Shown one piece after another: positions 24,387 through 37,843 of a DNA stretch of 64,000 nucleotides. The stretch covers positions 125,823,823 to 125,887,822 of the forward strand of contig CM060685.1 of assembly GCA_030686995.1 (NCBI GenBank). Direction: 5' to 3'. Position 1 is the stretch's first letter, and every line of letters starts with the position of its first letter. The stretch is from Artemisia argyi (lineage: Eukaryota; Streptophyta; Magnoliopsida; Asterales; Asteraceae). The position numbers were made by a program, and so were the translations under genes. The notes under the pieces are model-generated. The model was given only the letters and a program-made list of their open reading frames with translations. It did no database searches and was not told where the DNA came from.

Positions 24387-25115
24387 GTGAGTTCTGATGA
24401 AATCCCAAAGAATGATCCTAAGCCGTCAATTCCATATCCTTCACGTTTGAATGATCAAAAGAACCGCGAAAAAGCTAACCATCAGATGGAAAAATTTTAT
24501 CAAATTTTCCAAGAATTACACTTTGATATTAGCTTCGCGGACGCTCTTCTTCTCATGCCTAAATTTGCTTCAACAATCAAAAATCTGATAAGCAACAAAG
24601 AAAAACTTTGTGAGATGGCAAAAACTCCTCTTAATGAGCATTGCTCAGCAGTGCTCTTGAAAAAGCTTCCCGAAAAGCTTGGAGATCCCAGGAAATTTCT
24701 CATTCCTTGTATTTTCCCGGGGATGGTTGAATGCTTTGCCTTGGCCGATCTTGGCGCAAGCATTAACCTGATGCCTTACACAGTCTGGAAAAGACTCTCA
24801 CTTCCTGCTCTCACTCCGACTTGCATGACACTCGAGCTTGCAGACCGTACCATATCCCGTCCTCTCGGCATTGCCGAAGATATCTTCATGAAAGTAGGAA
24901 AGTTCCATTTTCTGGCAGATTTCGTGATTGTTGATTTCGATGCTGACCCACGAGTCCCTCTCATTCTCGGGAGGGGATTCTTAAGAATGGGTCGTGCTTT
25001 AATCGATGTATTCGAAGAAGAAATCACTCTACGTGTTGGTGGCGAGGCCATCACATTCAATCTTGATCAGACTTCAAGATACTCCTCCAACTATGACGCT
25101 GAAACGGTTAACTGA
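24387..25115 (+). pseudogene. Athila protease region (unit 1)
   Basis: Retroviral-type aspartic protease that cleaves the gag-pol polyprotein. The active-site loop DLGASINLMP is encoded from about 24747 and is followed by VPLILGRGFL, matching the usual Ty3/gypsy protease with its flap and the I-L-G-R-G-F end. It is in the same frame as gag and pol. A TGA at 25113-25115 closes this open stretch before RT. Upstream of the catalytic loop lies the Athila-type spacer with NDPKPSIPYPSRLNDQKNRE. Confidence 0.85.
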
Positions 25116-25355
25116 ATTGACATCATCGATGTTGCGTCTGAGGAGTATTCTCAAGAATTCCTTGGTTTCTCATCCAGTGGCAGTGTTTCTACTGACCCTA
25201 TCATTTCTGACCCTTCCCCTCCCCTCACTCCGTTTGAGGGAAGTGACTTCCTTCTGGAAGAGGTCGAGGCATTTCTTGCTCAAGATAGCTCAATCCCAAG
25301 TGGGGTTGATGAAAACTATCTTGACCCGGAGGGGGACATTCTTCTCCTTGAAATA

Positions 25356-28300
25356 TTGTTAAATGACGATCCTTCACCCTCTCCGTCTCCAAAAATACTT
25401 CATAAAGCGGAAGTCAAAAATGTTGAAATAACTGAAGACTTTCCCGAGGTTGAGCTCAAGGACTTGCCTCCTCATCTAGAATATGCATTTCTGGAGGGTG
25501 ATGATAAATTACCCGTCATTATTGCTAAGGACTTAAAAGTTGAGGAAAAGGCAGCACTCCTAAAGGTTCTAAAGTCACATAAACAAGCAATCGCTTGGAA
25601 ACTCTCCGACATTAAGGGCATAAGCCCGAACTTTTGTACTCATAAAATTTTAATGGAGGATGACTTTAAGCCAGCAGTGCAACAACAGAGAAGGGTAAAT
25701 CCAAAAATCCACGAAGTTATCAAACAAGAAGTTCTTAAACTTCTTGATGCGGGATTGATTTACCCTATTTCTGACAGTCCTTGGGTTAGCCTAGTTCATT
25801 GTGTCCCTAAAAAGGGTGGCATTACCGTTGTCACCAACGAGGATAACGAGTTGATTCCAACTCGTTTGGTCACGGGTTGGCGAGTATGTATTGACTATCG
25901 AAAGTTAAATGAAGCCACCCGTAAAGACCATTTTCCTCTCCCTTTTATGGACCAGATGCTTGAAAAACTTGCGGGGAATGAATACTACTGCTTCCTCGAT
26001 GGTTTTTCGGGTTACTTCCAAATCCCCATTGATCCCCAGGATCAAGAGAAGACTACCTTCACATGCCCCTACGGAACTTTTGCTTACAGACGTATGCCTT
26101 TCGGCTTATGTAATGCACCAGGCACATTCCAGAGGTGCATGATGTCTATTTTTTCCGACATGATCGGGAAAACTATGGAGGTATTCATGGATGACTTTTC
26201 AGTCATCGGGGATTCATTCCAGACCTGTCTCTCCCACTTGGAACAAATGCTTAAACGTTGCAAAGAAACGAATTTAAGTCTCAACTGGGAGAAGAGTCAC
26301 TTTATGGTTAAAGAGGGCATAGTCCTCGGCCATAAAATCTCAAAGAACGGGATTGAGGTTGACAAAGCCAAAATCGATGTCATTGCTAAATTACCTCATC
26401 CCACCACCGTAAAAGGTGTTAGGAGCTTTTTGGGTCATGCCGGCTTCTACCGTAGGTTTATCCAAGATTTTTCTAAGATTGCCCGGCCTATGACCCATCT
26501 CCTCGAGAATGATGCTCCTTTCATCTTCTCTCCTGAGTGCATCGAAGCTTTTGAAACATTAAAGAAAAAGCTTACCGAGGCACCGATTCTCGTTGCCCCC
26601 GATTGGGACCTACCTTTTGAGCTTATGTGTGATGCTAGTGATTTTGCCATAGGTGCGGTCTTGGGGCAACATAAAGCAAAATACGTTCAGCCTATACATT
26701 ACGCAAGTAAGACTATGACCGAGGCTCAAGGTCATTACACCACCACTGAAAAAGAACTCATAGCTGTGGTGTATGCCTTTGAGAAATTCCGGCCATACTT
26801 GATCCTGACCAAATGCGTGGTGTATACGGATCACTCGGCTTTGAAGTACTTATTTACAAAGCAAGATGCAAAGCCGAGACTTCTCCGTTGGGTTCTCCTC
26901 CTTCAGGAATTTGATATCATTATCCGTGATAAAAAAGGAGCTGAGAACCTTGCTGCTGATCATCTCTCACGATTAGAAAACCCACATCAAGATGTGTCCG
27001 AGAAACAAGAAATAAATGAATCATTCCCTCTCAAGACACTCAGTGCGGTTACTTTTTGTGGTGACTCTACTACCCCATGGTTTGCCGACTTTGCAAATTA
27101 CCATGCGGGTAACTTCATCGTGAAGGGGATGACGTCCCAACAGAAAAACAAATTTTTTAAAGACGTCAAACATTATTTCTGGGACGACCCCTTCCTCTTC
27201 AAAATCTGTGCCGATCAAGTCATCAGGCGATGTGTATACGGACAGGAAGCCGCTGATATTCTCAAGGCTTGCCATGCTGGACCCACCGGGGGCCACCATA
27301 GTCCTAACTACACCGCCAAAAAGGTGTTTGATTCCGGTTTCTATTGGCCCACGATCTATAAGGATGCCCACGAGTTAGTCAAAGCCTGTGATGCTTGTCA
27401 GCGTCACGGGAATATTTCACAAAAGAATGAAATGCCACAAAATGCTATTCAAGTTTGTGAAATTTTTGACGTCTGGGGCATTGATTTTATGGGGCCATTC
27501 CCATCTTCTCGTGGAAACAAATACATACTCGTGGCTGTTGACTACTTGTCAAAATGGGTTGAGGCTAAGGCCTTACCCACTAACGATGCCCGAGTAGTTG
27601 TGAAATTCTTGAAATCCCTCTTTGCTCGTTTTGGAACCCCACGTGCCATCATTAGTGATCGCGGTACTCACTTTTGCAATGATCAGTTTGCAAAAGTCAT
27701 GCTTAAGTACGGTGTTACTCATCGTCTTTCCACCGCATATCACCCCCAAACAAGTGGGCAGGTGGAGGTTTCCATCCGTGGTATAAAACGGATTCTTGAG
27801 AGGACAGTAGGTGAAAATCGTGCTTCCTGGTCGGATAAACTAGATGATGCACTCTGGGCCTTCCGTACAGCTTACAAAACACCCATCGGGTGTACTCCAT
27901 ACAAGCTTGTATACGGGAAGGCGTGTCATTTACCGATCGAGCTCGAGCACAAAGCCTACTGGGCCTTGAAACATGCTAACTACGACCTTCATAAAGCGGG
28001 TGATCACCGTAAGGTTCAACTCAATGAATTAAACGAACTTCGTGATCAAGCCTACGAGAACTCTTTGATCTACAAAGAAAAGACAAAGAAGATTCACGAC
28101 TCTAAGATTAAGAACCGAGTTTTCAACGTCGGTGACAAAGTCCTTCTTTTCAATTCAAGATTAAAGATCTTCTCGGGGAAATTAAAAACCCGATGAACTG
28201 GACCACTCACTATTGCTAAAGTATATCCATACGGGACTGTTGAGTTATCCCAACCCGAAGGTCTAAACTTCAAAGTGAATGGTCATAGATTGAAACATTA

Positions 28301-28364
28301 TTTTGGAGAGGACATACCACCCATGGTTGTCCCGGATCTCCAAACTTTCCCCATGGACCAATGA
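25356..28364 (+). pseudogene. pol: Athila reverse transcriptase - RNase H - integrase (unit 1)
   Basis: A 946-residue open frame runs 25356-28196 and its last domain continues in frame to a natural stop at 28362-28364. [22 protein letters not shown] and [20 protein letters not shown] are typical of the Athila clade; the catalytic FMDD is at residues 277-280. RNase [15 protein letters not shown] begins near residue 425, then [14 protein letters not shown] and TDHSALKYL. Integrase: HH-CC zinc finger (H647/H648 and CDAC), catalytic D710, D768 and E804 with the expected 35-residue D-E spacing. The premature TGA at 28194-28196 removes the C-terminal DNA-binding part. The domain order RT-RH-IN fits Ty3/gypsy. 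Confidence 0.93.
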
Positions 28365-29252
28365 ATTCGGGGAACGAGTCAAGCTAGTGACTCGGTGAAC
28401 AAAAATTAGCAACATATATGGGTTTTCACCCATATTTCTGACTTCTTTCAACTTTCTACCACCCTAGTGTGGGGGAGTGGCCGTCCCCCACCATTTGCAA
28501 AGTAAATATGTATATAAGTTTCTTCTAAAAAAAAAAAAAAAAAAATTGTATGTATAGATAAATAAAGTGAAAAATAAAATCCATATTTCCACAGTTAGCA
28601 TCGAATATTAGCTTTTTCCGTTCAGAGATTCGGCATAATAGCCGGGACTTTGAATATTGAGGACAATATTCAGTTCTAGTGTGGGGGGGGGGGGGGATTC
28701 TTACGAATTTTATCACAAAACTTTCTAAGTACCCCCATTTTTAGGCCTAAATTTTTCAAAAATTTTTCACTTTATTTCAAAATTTTTGTGGTAATCAGTC
28801 CGCCAAAGACTAAATGACAAATGGATTGGCTAGTCCAGGAGCAAACGGCTCTTGGTAAAGACATCTCAAACCCGTTGATGGCTGGCAATTTGCCAAAAAT
28901 TGTATGGTTCCTCAGCTCCCCCGTATCCTCATAAACAAATGAGTTGGCTAGCCCACAAGATTATAGCTTGTGGTAAAGGCAGTGGAAAATCCATAATTGG
29001 TAATCAGCTCACCAAGATGTTGACTTAGTCCATCAAGATGCTGGCTAGTCCAGAAGCAAACGGCTTTTGGTAAAGACTAATCAAATCCGTTGACAGCTGG
29101 TGGTTTGCTCAAAATCACACGGTTATCAGGTGTGCCACAGTTCTTACACCTGTCTACTCCAGAAGTGATGGCTTTTGGTAAAGAGAATTTCAAATGCATC
29201 AAGTTTTTCTCAAAAGATTGCTAAGGACTAGCAATGTTTTAGTGTGGGGGAT
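28365..29252 (+). other. 3' non-coding region of unit 1 with polypurine tract
   Basis: No env-like frame is present, unlike some Athila elements. The motif AGTGTGGGGG occurs three times (28466-28475; 28678 onward with a long G-run; 29241-29250), and the last one directly precedes the 3' LTR and is the polypurine tract. Between 28820 and 29190 are four diverged copies of a phrase like GGCTAGTCCAGAAGCAAACG followed by GGCTTTTGGTAAAG. A poly-A and AT-rich stretch around 28530-28610 is missing from unit 2. Confidence 0.75.
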
Positions 29253-32200
29253 TGATGAGTGTGTAAATACTCATCATTTTTACCATTTCTGAACTGCCAA
29301 AACATCCAAAAATACTCAATAATGTATCAAAATAGTGAAAATATCCTAGGAAAGTGTTTTACATGTTTCAAATGCAAAAATACCAAAAACAGATGAAAAA
29401 CGCACAAAGTTTGCATAATTGGCAGTTTCAGTCCCCCAACTTTCAAAAGTTGTCAAATCTAGTCCCTGGTCATTCTAAAAACTTGAAAAAGTCACCAAAG
29501 GTCCTTATAAATCAAAAAGTTACATAAATAGTCCTTTGGTGAAAAGTTTCATAAAATGTCAAGTTTAGTCCCTGAACTTTGAAAATTGTCAAAAATGGTC
29601 CCTGGGATATGAAAAACTTTGAGAAAAACAAATTTTTTCCTTGCACTAACCTTTTATGACAGGATTGGTCCTTGGTGAAAAGTTTGGTGAAAATTACAAA
29701 AATGGTCCCTGAAGTTTGAAAGTTTGATGGTTTCAGTCCCTGGTGAAAATAAATTGAAAAATCATCACAGGACCTTACACAATTCATAATGTGGCATAAT
29801 ATACCCCTGGAAATAATTTGGAAACATGTCAAGATCACACCTCAAACTTTCATCAAATTACAAAATAAGTCCTTGTGAAAATCAAAAACAAAAACCGGAT
29901 CCAAAGAAACAAATAATACTCCTCCTAACCAATCCAATACCTTTTCCATAGCCCACCCAATTTCCTTATCTTGGGCCCAAGTCAACAACAGCCCACCCAA
30001 AACCCAAAGTTATTAAACCGGGGTCAACCCCCAGTCAAACAACCAAAAACCACCTTCCCCGTTTTCCCTCTCAGACCAATACCACCCTGGTATTACCCAC
30101 CACCACCACCACTTGCCCATCCCATCACCACCACCCAACCCACTACATCTACTTATCACCACATTAAATGCTGCCCCCCCCCCCCCCAGTTGTAATAACC
30201 GTCCAAAATACCCTTACCAAGTTTTGGCGCCAAAATCCGATTCAAAGGGTGAGATCGATTCAGAGAAAATCAACGGTTTAGATTGAATGGGAAAGGCTCG
30301 GAAAGGTTCAAGAAACCCTAGGAGAGGGTTATAAATAGAAGAAGAGTGCAAGATGAAGCTGTGCTAGTTTTTTTAGTGTAGTATTAGTCGTATAAACTTA
30401 TTTCTCAATTGTAGTTTAACAAGAAGCTTTTAAGCATTTGTTTTAAGCAATTCAGTGTATTATCACTCTTTTCAAGTTAATATAAACAAGTTTCTTCTAT
30501 TTCTTTTGTTTATGAAAATTTCAAGTTTCATACGTTAGTTTGATCATAGGCTGCTAGTGTTTGAGATTGTTTCATGGACTGAGTTAGGATCACATAGGCT
30601 CCAATAAGCTTATTAAAGCTTTAGAGACTTTAAAACTCAGTTATATTAGAAGAAAAATCAAAAATCTAAAAATGGTCAACCATGGTCAACTGTTGTGTTT
30701 AGTCTTTGATTTCAGGTGTTAAGAGGTATTGGTGATCAAGCTTGGAGCTGGTTTGGCCTATCTAAAGATAGGCTTCTGTGGAGAAGCCCCTTGTTCAAGC
30801 TAGGGGTTGGTTGTAAGCTTTTGCTCATTTCAAATTTCCACTAAAAACCTAATTCCTAGTTAGTTTCTAATTGCTTACTTAGATCTGATAATCTGTGTTT
30901 GTTTGTAGTATTTGAGTAGAGTTTAAGTTAATTTTAGCCTAATATCAATAGCTTGTTTGATTAAATTAATATCTACTTAATATCTTAGAATTAACTGTCA
31001 AAAAGTAGTATAAGTAGTATACTTGTGTTGTGGTTGTGACAAACTGTTTTCCAGTGCTTAAATTAGTTGTATTTATCATAAATTGTGGTTTGGAATCAAG
31101 CTTGCACCACCTAGTGATCATCTGCTTTAAAAATCTTAAAACAGTCCAACAAAAGGGGTGTTTGGATTAGTTTAGTTGGTTGTGTTGTTGTTGATCTCAG
31201 AAGGTGATCATACCTCAAACAGTTTTCCTTAGTCACTATTTGGTAATATAGACCATAAAAACTAGCTTTGTTTCATAAAAAAGTCAAATCCTCACGAAAT
31301 TGCCCTTCACAGTTAACTGTGAAGGTTTTGTGTGTTTAAATCATCATCATTAGTTACAAAAGCTGTTAATATAGTATAAACAAGTTTAAATATAGCTTAT
31401 TACTTAGTTTGTAATCTGTAAAAGCCATTAGAAACTCATATAAGTCAAAACTTGTGATTTCATCCAAAAGTCAAATTGCTCAGCCTCAGATTTTTGCAAA
31501 AACTCCAAGTTTATTTGTGATTTATGTGCTTTGATTGAGAAACTGAAACTTGTTGTGGTGATACATTGCCACCTCAACTTTTGAGTCCTTCATTGGTTTT
31601 ATTTTTGCAATTTTTCTACAAGCTCCCACAGACTCCCAAAGTGAGTTGCAGGGCAAAACTCTACCCTGTGCATAGCAGACCTCACCCACACCACCACCTT
31701 AAGTAGTGGCTGCAGCCCACCTCAGTGGACCCCACTTGCCAAACTTGGTTCCATTGAACCCCCCTCCTACCAGGGTACATACATTGACCCTTGGTTTGAC
31801 CTAGGACCCAGTGGACCCCACCTAGTTTAGCCCCTTAAGTTTGTCCCATAACTGAGTGAAACTCAGATTTGCTCAAGTGCTTATTTGGACCTTAACAGCT
31901 TATTTGTGATCAAGTGTTGTTGTTTCTGGCTTATTTGAGATTGTTAAGCTTGTTGGTACCCATTTCTATCATTGTGGACCCCACCATCAGTCATTTGACC
32001 TTATTTGACCACACAGTCAACCAAAGTCAACTGTATAAGTTTAGGGGGTGCTACTGCTTATTTATAAGTTGATTTTAAAAGTGTGTTTACAAAAGTTTCT
32101 CATTTTCAGTAGTTAAGTAGGTTTGTAAAAGAAAATCCAAGAAAAAACCAATTTAAAATAAGTGATAGTTTCTATTTAATTCAACTTAATTTTAATTTTC

Positions 32201-33288
32201 ATTTTTAGATTTTAATTAAGTACTTAGTGTTTTTATATTTTTATTAATTACCTTATATAGTAAAGTAATTTTAGTAATTTTTTCAGATTTTTATTCTGTC
32301 ATTTAGTATTAATTAGATTTAATTTTAGTTTTCTTAATTATTAATTAATATTAAGTAATAAATCTCATATTTAGTTTTTATAAAGTAAAACTTAGATTTT
32401 ATATTTTTCCTAGCTCTAATATAGTATAATAGACTTTTATAAAATATATTTTTGAATTCTACTGTTCATTTTCCATTTTTATTATTTTAATTGTTTAAAT
32501 TAAAATTAAAGTAATTAAAAGGTAAATAATTAGTGGGTTAATCTTAAAACTTAATTTTTAGAGTTTTTATAATTTTTTAGGATTCCTGTGATATTTAAGT
32601 AATTTATAAATTTTATCTTAATTTTCTAAGTTAATTTAGTATTAATATTAATTAAAAATAGTTTAATTAGTTTAATTAAGTTAAATAGTTTTCAATTTAT
32701 AAAAAACTCACAAAAAGACAAAAATATTTATTTTTATTTTTTATACTTTCTTCAAGTTCTAATTTAAGTTTAGAAATTATTTTTGCAAATTTTTAGTTTA
32801 ATTTATAGTAGTTATAATTATTAGTTAATTTAAATTAGATTTTAATTTAGATGTTAAATAGTTTAATTATTTAAATAATATTTAAATAGTATTTTAATCA
32901 CTTTTATAATTTCATTTTCATTTTTAATTTTAAGTTTTAAAAAGTGTCAAAAGCACCCCCTGTAGTTTGTTAAATACCAAAATCCCACTTTTTCAGTCCG
33001 ATTGCTTAAATCTGAATTGTGAATACGTGCATATATCTGTTATCTGATTTTTGTGAATATTATATCTGTGTACAAATACCAAAATAACAGTAGCAATATC
33101 AACTCCACATCATCTGGCTACTGTCCTCAGTGCCACTTTCTCATAAACGATTTCAAACGACACCATTTCAATCTCGCTGGGACTTTAACGACCCGGGGAA
33201 ACACTATACTATCCACGGAGTATTGATTCTAAGCTGTTTTTGACTTGTTGACCTTGGTCAATAATATCTGACGGTTTAGACCCAATCA
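29253..33288 (+). mobile_element. Athila LTR copy 2 (shared middle LTR)
   Basis: A 4036-bp LTR from TGATGAGTG to CCAATCA, serving as 3' LTR of unit 1 and 5' LTR of unit 2. TATAAATA lies at 30330-30337. Its first 2.4 kb matches copy 1 almost base for base (one C/T change and a C-tract length difference seen), while its last 1.6 kb shares with copy 3 the 35-bp segment near 31910 and many single bases absent from copy 1. Confidence 0.93.
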
Positions 33289-33293
33289 AAATT

Positions 33294-33313
33294 TGGCGCC
33301 ACTGCCGGGGAGG
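33294..33313 (+). other. Primer-binding site, tRNA-Asp type (unit 2)
   Basis: TGGCGCCACTGCCGGGGAGG, five bases after LTR copy 2. It differs from unit 1 at one position and from the expected tRNA-Asp complement by two adjacent bases in the middle. Confidence 0.85.
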
Positions 33314-33435
33314 TTGTTGCGTGTTTTATAAAATCGTTTTAAGTTTAGTGGTTGTCAAAACCCTCCCTGTACAAATTTCACACAAATTTGTAAAAGTTTT
33401 TGTAAAAATATAATCATATAAAAAAAAAGTTCATT

Positions 33436-33629
33436 AACACTTCTCCTGAAGTGTTGAAAACACCAAAAAAATTAAAAACAATCAAAAACAAACTGTGAAG
33501 TTAAATTACTTCGTGTTCTTTAAGATTACAACATGAAACAGTTGGTTTAAGGTAAGTTCTGACATTAAATTGCGAACTGAAGAGGAAACCTATTTACTTC
33601 CTCCCGCCAGCCTGCGAGTAATCTTAAAG
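33436..33629 (+). ncRNA. Structured leader RNA of the Athila element (unit 2)
   Basis: Same hairpins as in unit 1: AACACTTC/GAAGTGTT at 33436-33455 and the 12-bp closing stem at 33518-33529 with 33618-33629, with both inner stems intact. The poly-A tract upstream is much shorter than in unit 1, yet the stems are unchanged. Confidence 0.65.
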
Positions 33630-33879
33630 GGACGATTTCGGTTAACGAATCAGTTCCAAAAATATTTCCCAAGTTTTCTGCACACACACCCATAAGCCTA
33701 AAGCAGTTTTTCAAATTAATTAATAAACCCATAATAATTTCCCAAACTTAAGATTAAAACTTGCCTTTATATCCCTGTGAGTGGTGTACCTTTTTCAAAG
33801 AAGCCATTCACTTGTGATTTCGGGTTTAAGTTCACTGTGGTTTTGCCTCGATCTTGTTTTGAAAAATTGTTTTTAGTGC

Positions 33880-34921
33880 ATGCGCACTCGGTCACAAACA
33901 AAACGTAAACATCAGAAAAACGTACACGAGCTACGTTCTGACACACAAGAACCAAAGACCGAAATGGCCGCTGGGCCACCACCACCTTTACCACCCCCTG
34001 ACCCTCCCAGGGATGAGCCAGCTCCCGATCTCCGAACGATGGTGGAGCTGTGCCAGCCTACCATGCAAGGGCGGGGTGGGCCTATTGCACCACTCACTAT
34101 TGAGGCTACGGACTTTGGCCTCAAGCACCTCATGATCCAACAAGTCCAGAATTCGTGTCAATTTCACGGATTACCGGGTGACGATGCCAATAAGCATCTT
34201 GACAAATATCTCACGGTCACCCAAAGCATGAAACAGCATGGTGTCACGTATGATGCCCTTCGGCTGTACCTTTTCCCCTATTCTCTCACTCATCATGCCA
34301 CTGCATGGTTTGACCGACTTCCAAAGAATTCTATTCGAACCTTTGATGAAATGGTAACCAAGTTTTTAGCAAAATATTTTCCGCCATCCATGGTTACCAA
34401 GTTACGAAATGATATCAGCAACTTCCGGCAACGTTCCGATGAGTCTCTTTTTGAGGCTTGGGAGCGTTATAAGCTAGCTATTGATCGGTGCCCTAACCAC
34501 AATATGTTGCAAGTTACCATCATAGATACCTTCTATAATGGTCTGACATTGAGGCACCGAGACATTCTCAATGCTGCTGCTGGTGGGACCTTTATGAAAA
34601 GGCGTCCCGAGGAGTGCTATGACTTAATCGAGAACATGACTGCCCACCATAACTTTTGGGATTCCTCTGCGGAGAGGGATGCGTCATGTCATTCAGTTAC
34701 TCCCTCATCATCATCTCCTGAAATAATTGCTCTTACCAAAAAGATGGATGATATTTCTACAGCTGTGTTGAGAATGAGCCAAACGATGCAAAATCAGGCT
34801 CAAAATCAACAAGTGAAAGCCGTGGCCCGAAGTTGTGAAACTTGTGGGGGCCCTCATCTGTATTCCGAGTGTCCAGCTATTGCTGGTTTTCCTCAAGAGA
34901 ACGTATATGCTGCTCACGGTT
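33880..34921 (+). pseudogene. gag: Athila gag (unit 2), 5' part, interrupted by LARD
   Basis: Open from the start codon through the basic N-terminus, capsid region and zinc knuckle (CETCGGPHLYSEC). The C-tract that shifts the frame in unit 1 is in register here and there is no stop at the place corresponding to 23400. The reading frame is broken at 34921 by the LARD insertion; the rest of gag resumes at 42691. Confidence 0.9.
34917..34921. repeat. Left target-site duplication CGGTT of the LARD insertion
   Basis: CGGTT precedes the LARD end TGTAACACC and recurs at 42686-42690. Unit 1 carries the uninterrupted site with a single CGGTT in the matching gag position (about 23631-23635), confirming insertion. 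Confidence 0.95.
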
Positions 34922-37766
34922 TGTAACACCCCCAAAATCATCACGTCAGCGGAAGACTTAAAACGTCAGCGGAAGACTTTTTGGGTGTTACTTCGAGGAT
35001 CTTTGTCACAATCATAGAAAACGACACAAAAGTGACGCTTTAAAGTTTAATTCATTCAAAATACCAAATATTCGAGACATCAAGACGTTTCATAATTTAA
35101 ACAACATATTTATTTGAAATATGTCAAGATGTTTATTTAAGCCCATGCCGGGTTACAAGCCCACTCCGTGCCTTCAAGTTCCTTCTTGTATAGTTACCTG
35201 AGATAAACACATGCTAAAAAGTGTCAACACAAAGGTTGGTGAGTTCATAGAGTTTATAGTTTAAATCGTTAATTAGAAAAAGAGTGATTTCCTTATCAAT
35301 TTAATACAAATCAATCCGTTGGTTTGCCCTTCACCGGGTCAACATCAAAAATAGTAATTGGTTTATAAATCCATTTAACACGAGTTTCGAATCACAAGTT
35401 AAGAATGTATTGTAATCACAAACAATCAATAAGTTTAATCAATGTTCCTGTTATTGCCTTAAGCTCATGATACTCAACGATTAACAGCCAATCATAATCT
35501 CAAGTTATGACGGTAAGTAATAGGCCCTCAAGATAGGTATTTGCCAATAACCTATAATAAGAACAATAAAGTGCGCCTGGTGTTTTCTCTAACAACCAAA
35601 CGAGGATTGTCAATCACTAATAGTACTATCCACGTTTATTTACGTTCACCCTTCAAGTGATTAAGGTTCATGATCGAGGGACTTTTGGCAATAGTAACTT
35701 AAGCAAATAACATTGGCCTGACGGTATTTCAATACCCGGTATAAAAGACTTGTATTCGAGTTTTAAGCATGTATCTCCCCCCACGGGAAAATAGTTAAAG
35801 AGTGGGCTATGAAATCACAGTAACATGTATATAGTTAACGAGTACTTATAAAAGTATAAAACAGTAATTAAGCATGTATCTCCCCCAAAAACGTTTATAA
35901 ATCATTGTAAAACAAGTAAGAGTAGGGGCTATGACTCACAGTAATATGTGAAAGTTTAAAATACTTGTGAAAGTAAAAGCAGTAGTTGAGCATGTATCTC
36001 CCCCAAAGAGTTTATAAAACAATTATAAAAATGGGGCTAAGAACTCACCTTAGTATTACGGTAGACAGAGTATAAGTAATGTCAGAAGTGAAGATGGAAT
36101 TGACTTCAAGAGATAACCTGAATGATATGGAAGTCCGAGATAAGTTCGACTTATCGAGAATCGTGATTTGAATAGTGTTCGATGACAAAATGACTTTTGT
36201 GGCAGAGGTGGCTTGCGTGGCAAAACGCTTAATAGTTCAAGAGCAAGTTATATACCATATAACTTGTCTTTATGTATAAGTATCCTTTTATTATTTATAT
36301 ATTTCTCGTTATAAATTAATGATATGTATCAAAAGTTGATAAATGATAAATTATAGTAATTGCAAGTTTATGTTAGGTTTAGTGAACCGATGAGTTTTAT
36401 TATAGGAATAATCATTACTTAATGTGTATTCAAGTTAACCGATAATATCGTCAAGTCATATAATATATGTATATTCAGAAATATATAGTTATTCATATTA
36501 ATTACTTCATTATCTCCTCAAAATGTAGGTTTCTATATATGTTAATATGATGTCGTCATTTTTATATTTATCATTCTTGTTAAATATCCGAGGTGTGAAA
36601 ATATATAAAGTATATATTTATTAAATTCGTGATAATATATTAGGACTAAAATATATAGCTCATTGTTTACGTTGATGTGGTTCACATGAAATCATAATAT
36701 GAGAATGTGCAATAAGATGGAGACTTACAACACCAAGAATGGTGGTGAGGAAACTCGTATCGTAGGTGTGAATGGGTACGAGAAGAGGTTCAACGCTCAA
36801 GGTTCCAAGCTTGTGGTGAAACTATATAAAAGGAAACCTGGGAACTTTGTGAAAACACCTAGCTGCTTGCTTCTCCTTTCGACAGTGTATAATAGAGAGT
36901 GAGTAAGTGAGTTTTGTTGGTGTGTTGTAATTAGGTACGCATGAAATGCAATAAGTTGCATGGCTCTTATTTCCTTCTTCCTTTCCTTTCACGACAGGAA
37001 CACAAGAGTAATCTTTCATGTTTCAAGTTTGGTTTAGTGGTAGTTGAGATGTGGAAAAAGTGATGGTGTAAAGTTTGGTTAAATGTTCTATTATAAATCA
37101 AGATTGGTTTCTGGTTTTCACAACCTTGGCTCGACAGAAACAAAGAAAGAAACAGCCTGCTTGAAGGTTCAACTATGAACCACGATCAGATACTAGTTCC
37201 CAAAACGTTGCTTCTCTTCCACCTTAGCTCGATAAGTATGTGTGTTTGTGAGTTGTAATCAGATTGTCGAACAGCATGTAACCTTATATACCCGAACTGG
37301 AATGGGATAAGTGATAGAATGGAGCAGGTTTCTGGATTGGGCCATATTGGAGGTGGAGTGAGAGTTGCACATGGTTTCTAGGTTATATTTGAGGTAGTAA
37401 TAAGTGAAGGAAGGTGTGAATTGAGCTGCCATTTGCATGTTGCCTCAAGCAATAACCAATCGAGATTTAACAACAATCATGAGCAAGGGAATGTGTAGGG
37501 TTTGTGGCTGAATGTTCCTTACAGTTGACACAATGTTTGTGATGATTGGGGAGCAAAGGAGGTGGTGTAAGAGTTCTTGTAAGAAAGTAACATGTTGGTG
37601 GTCCTTTTGATTCTTGCCTAGTCGACTAAGAGAAGGAAACAAGAAAGGGCTCGGTTTGGTTTTGGAAAATTGCATGTGTTCGTACAAGAGTTTGAGTATG
37701 GAAGTAAGTTTGGACAAAAAGTGACAAAATAATATTATGTGTTGATTTGTTTGTTATTTGGAGTAC

Positions 37767-37843
<77 letters not shown>

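Noticed and set aside
36699..36902. 67-codon ORF in the LARD LTRs (again at 41336-41539)
   Set aside because: Repeated only as part of the LTR, no domain, and opposite to the element's transcription direction.
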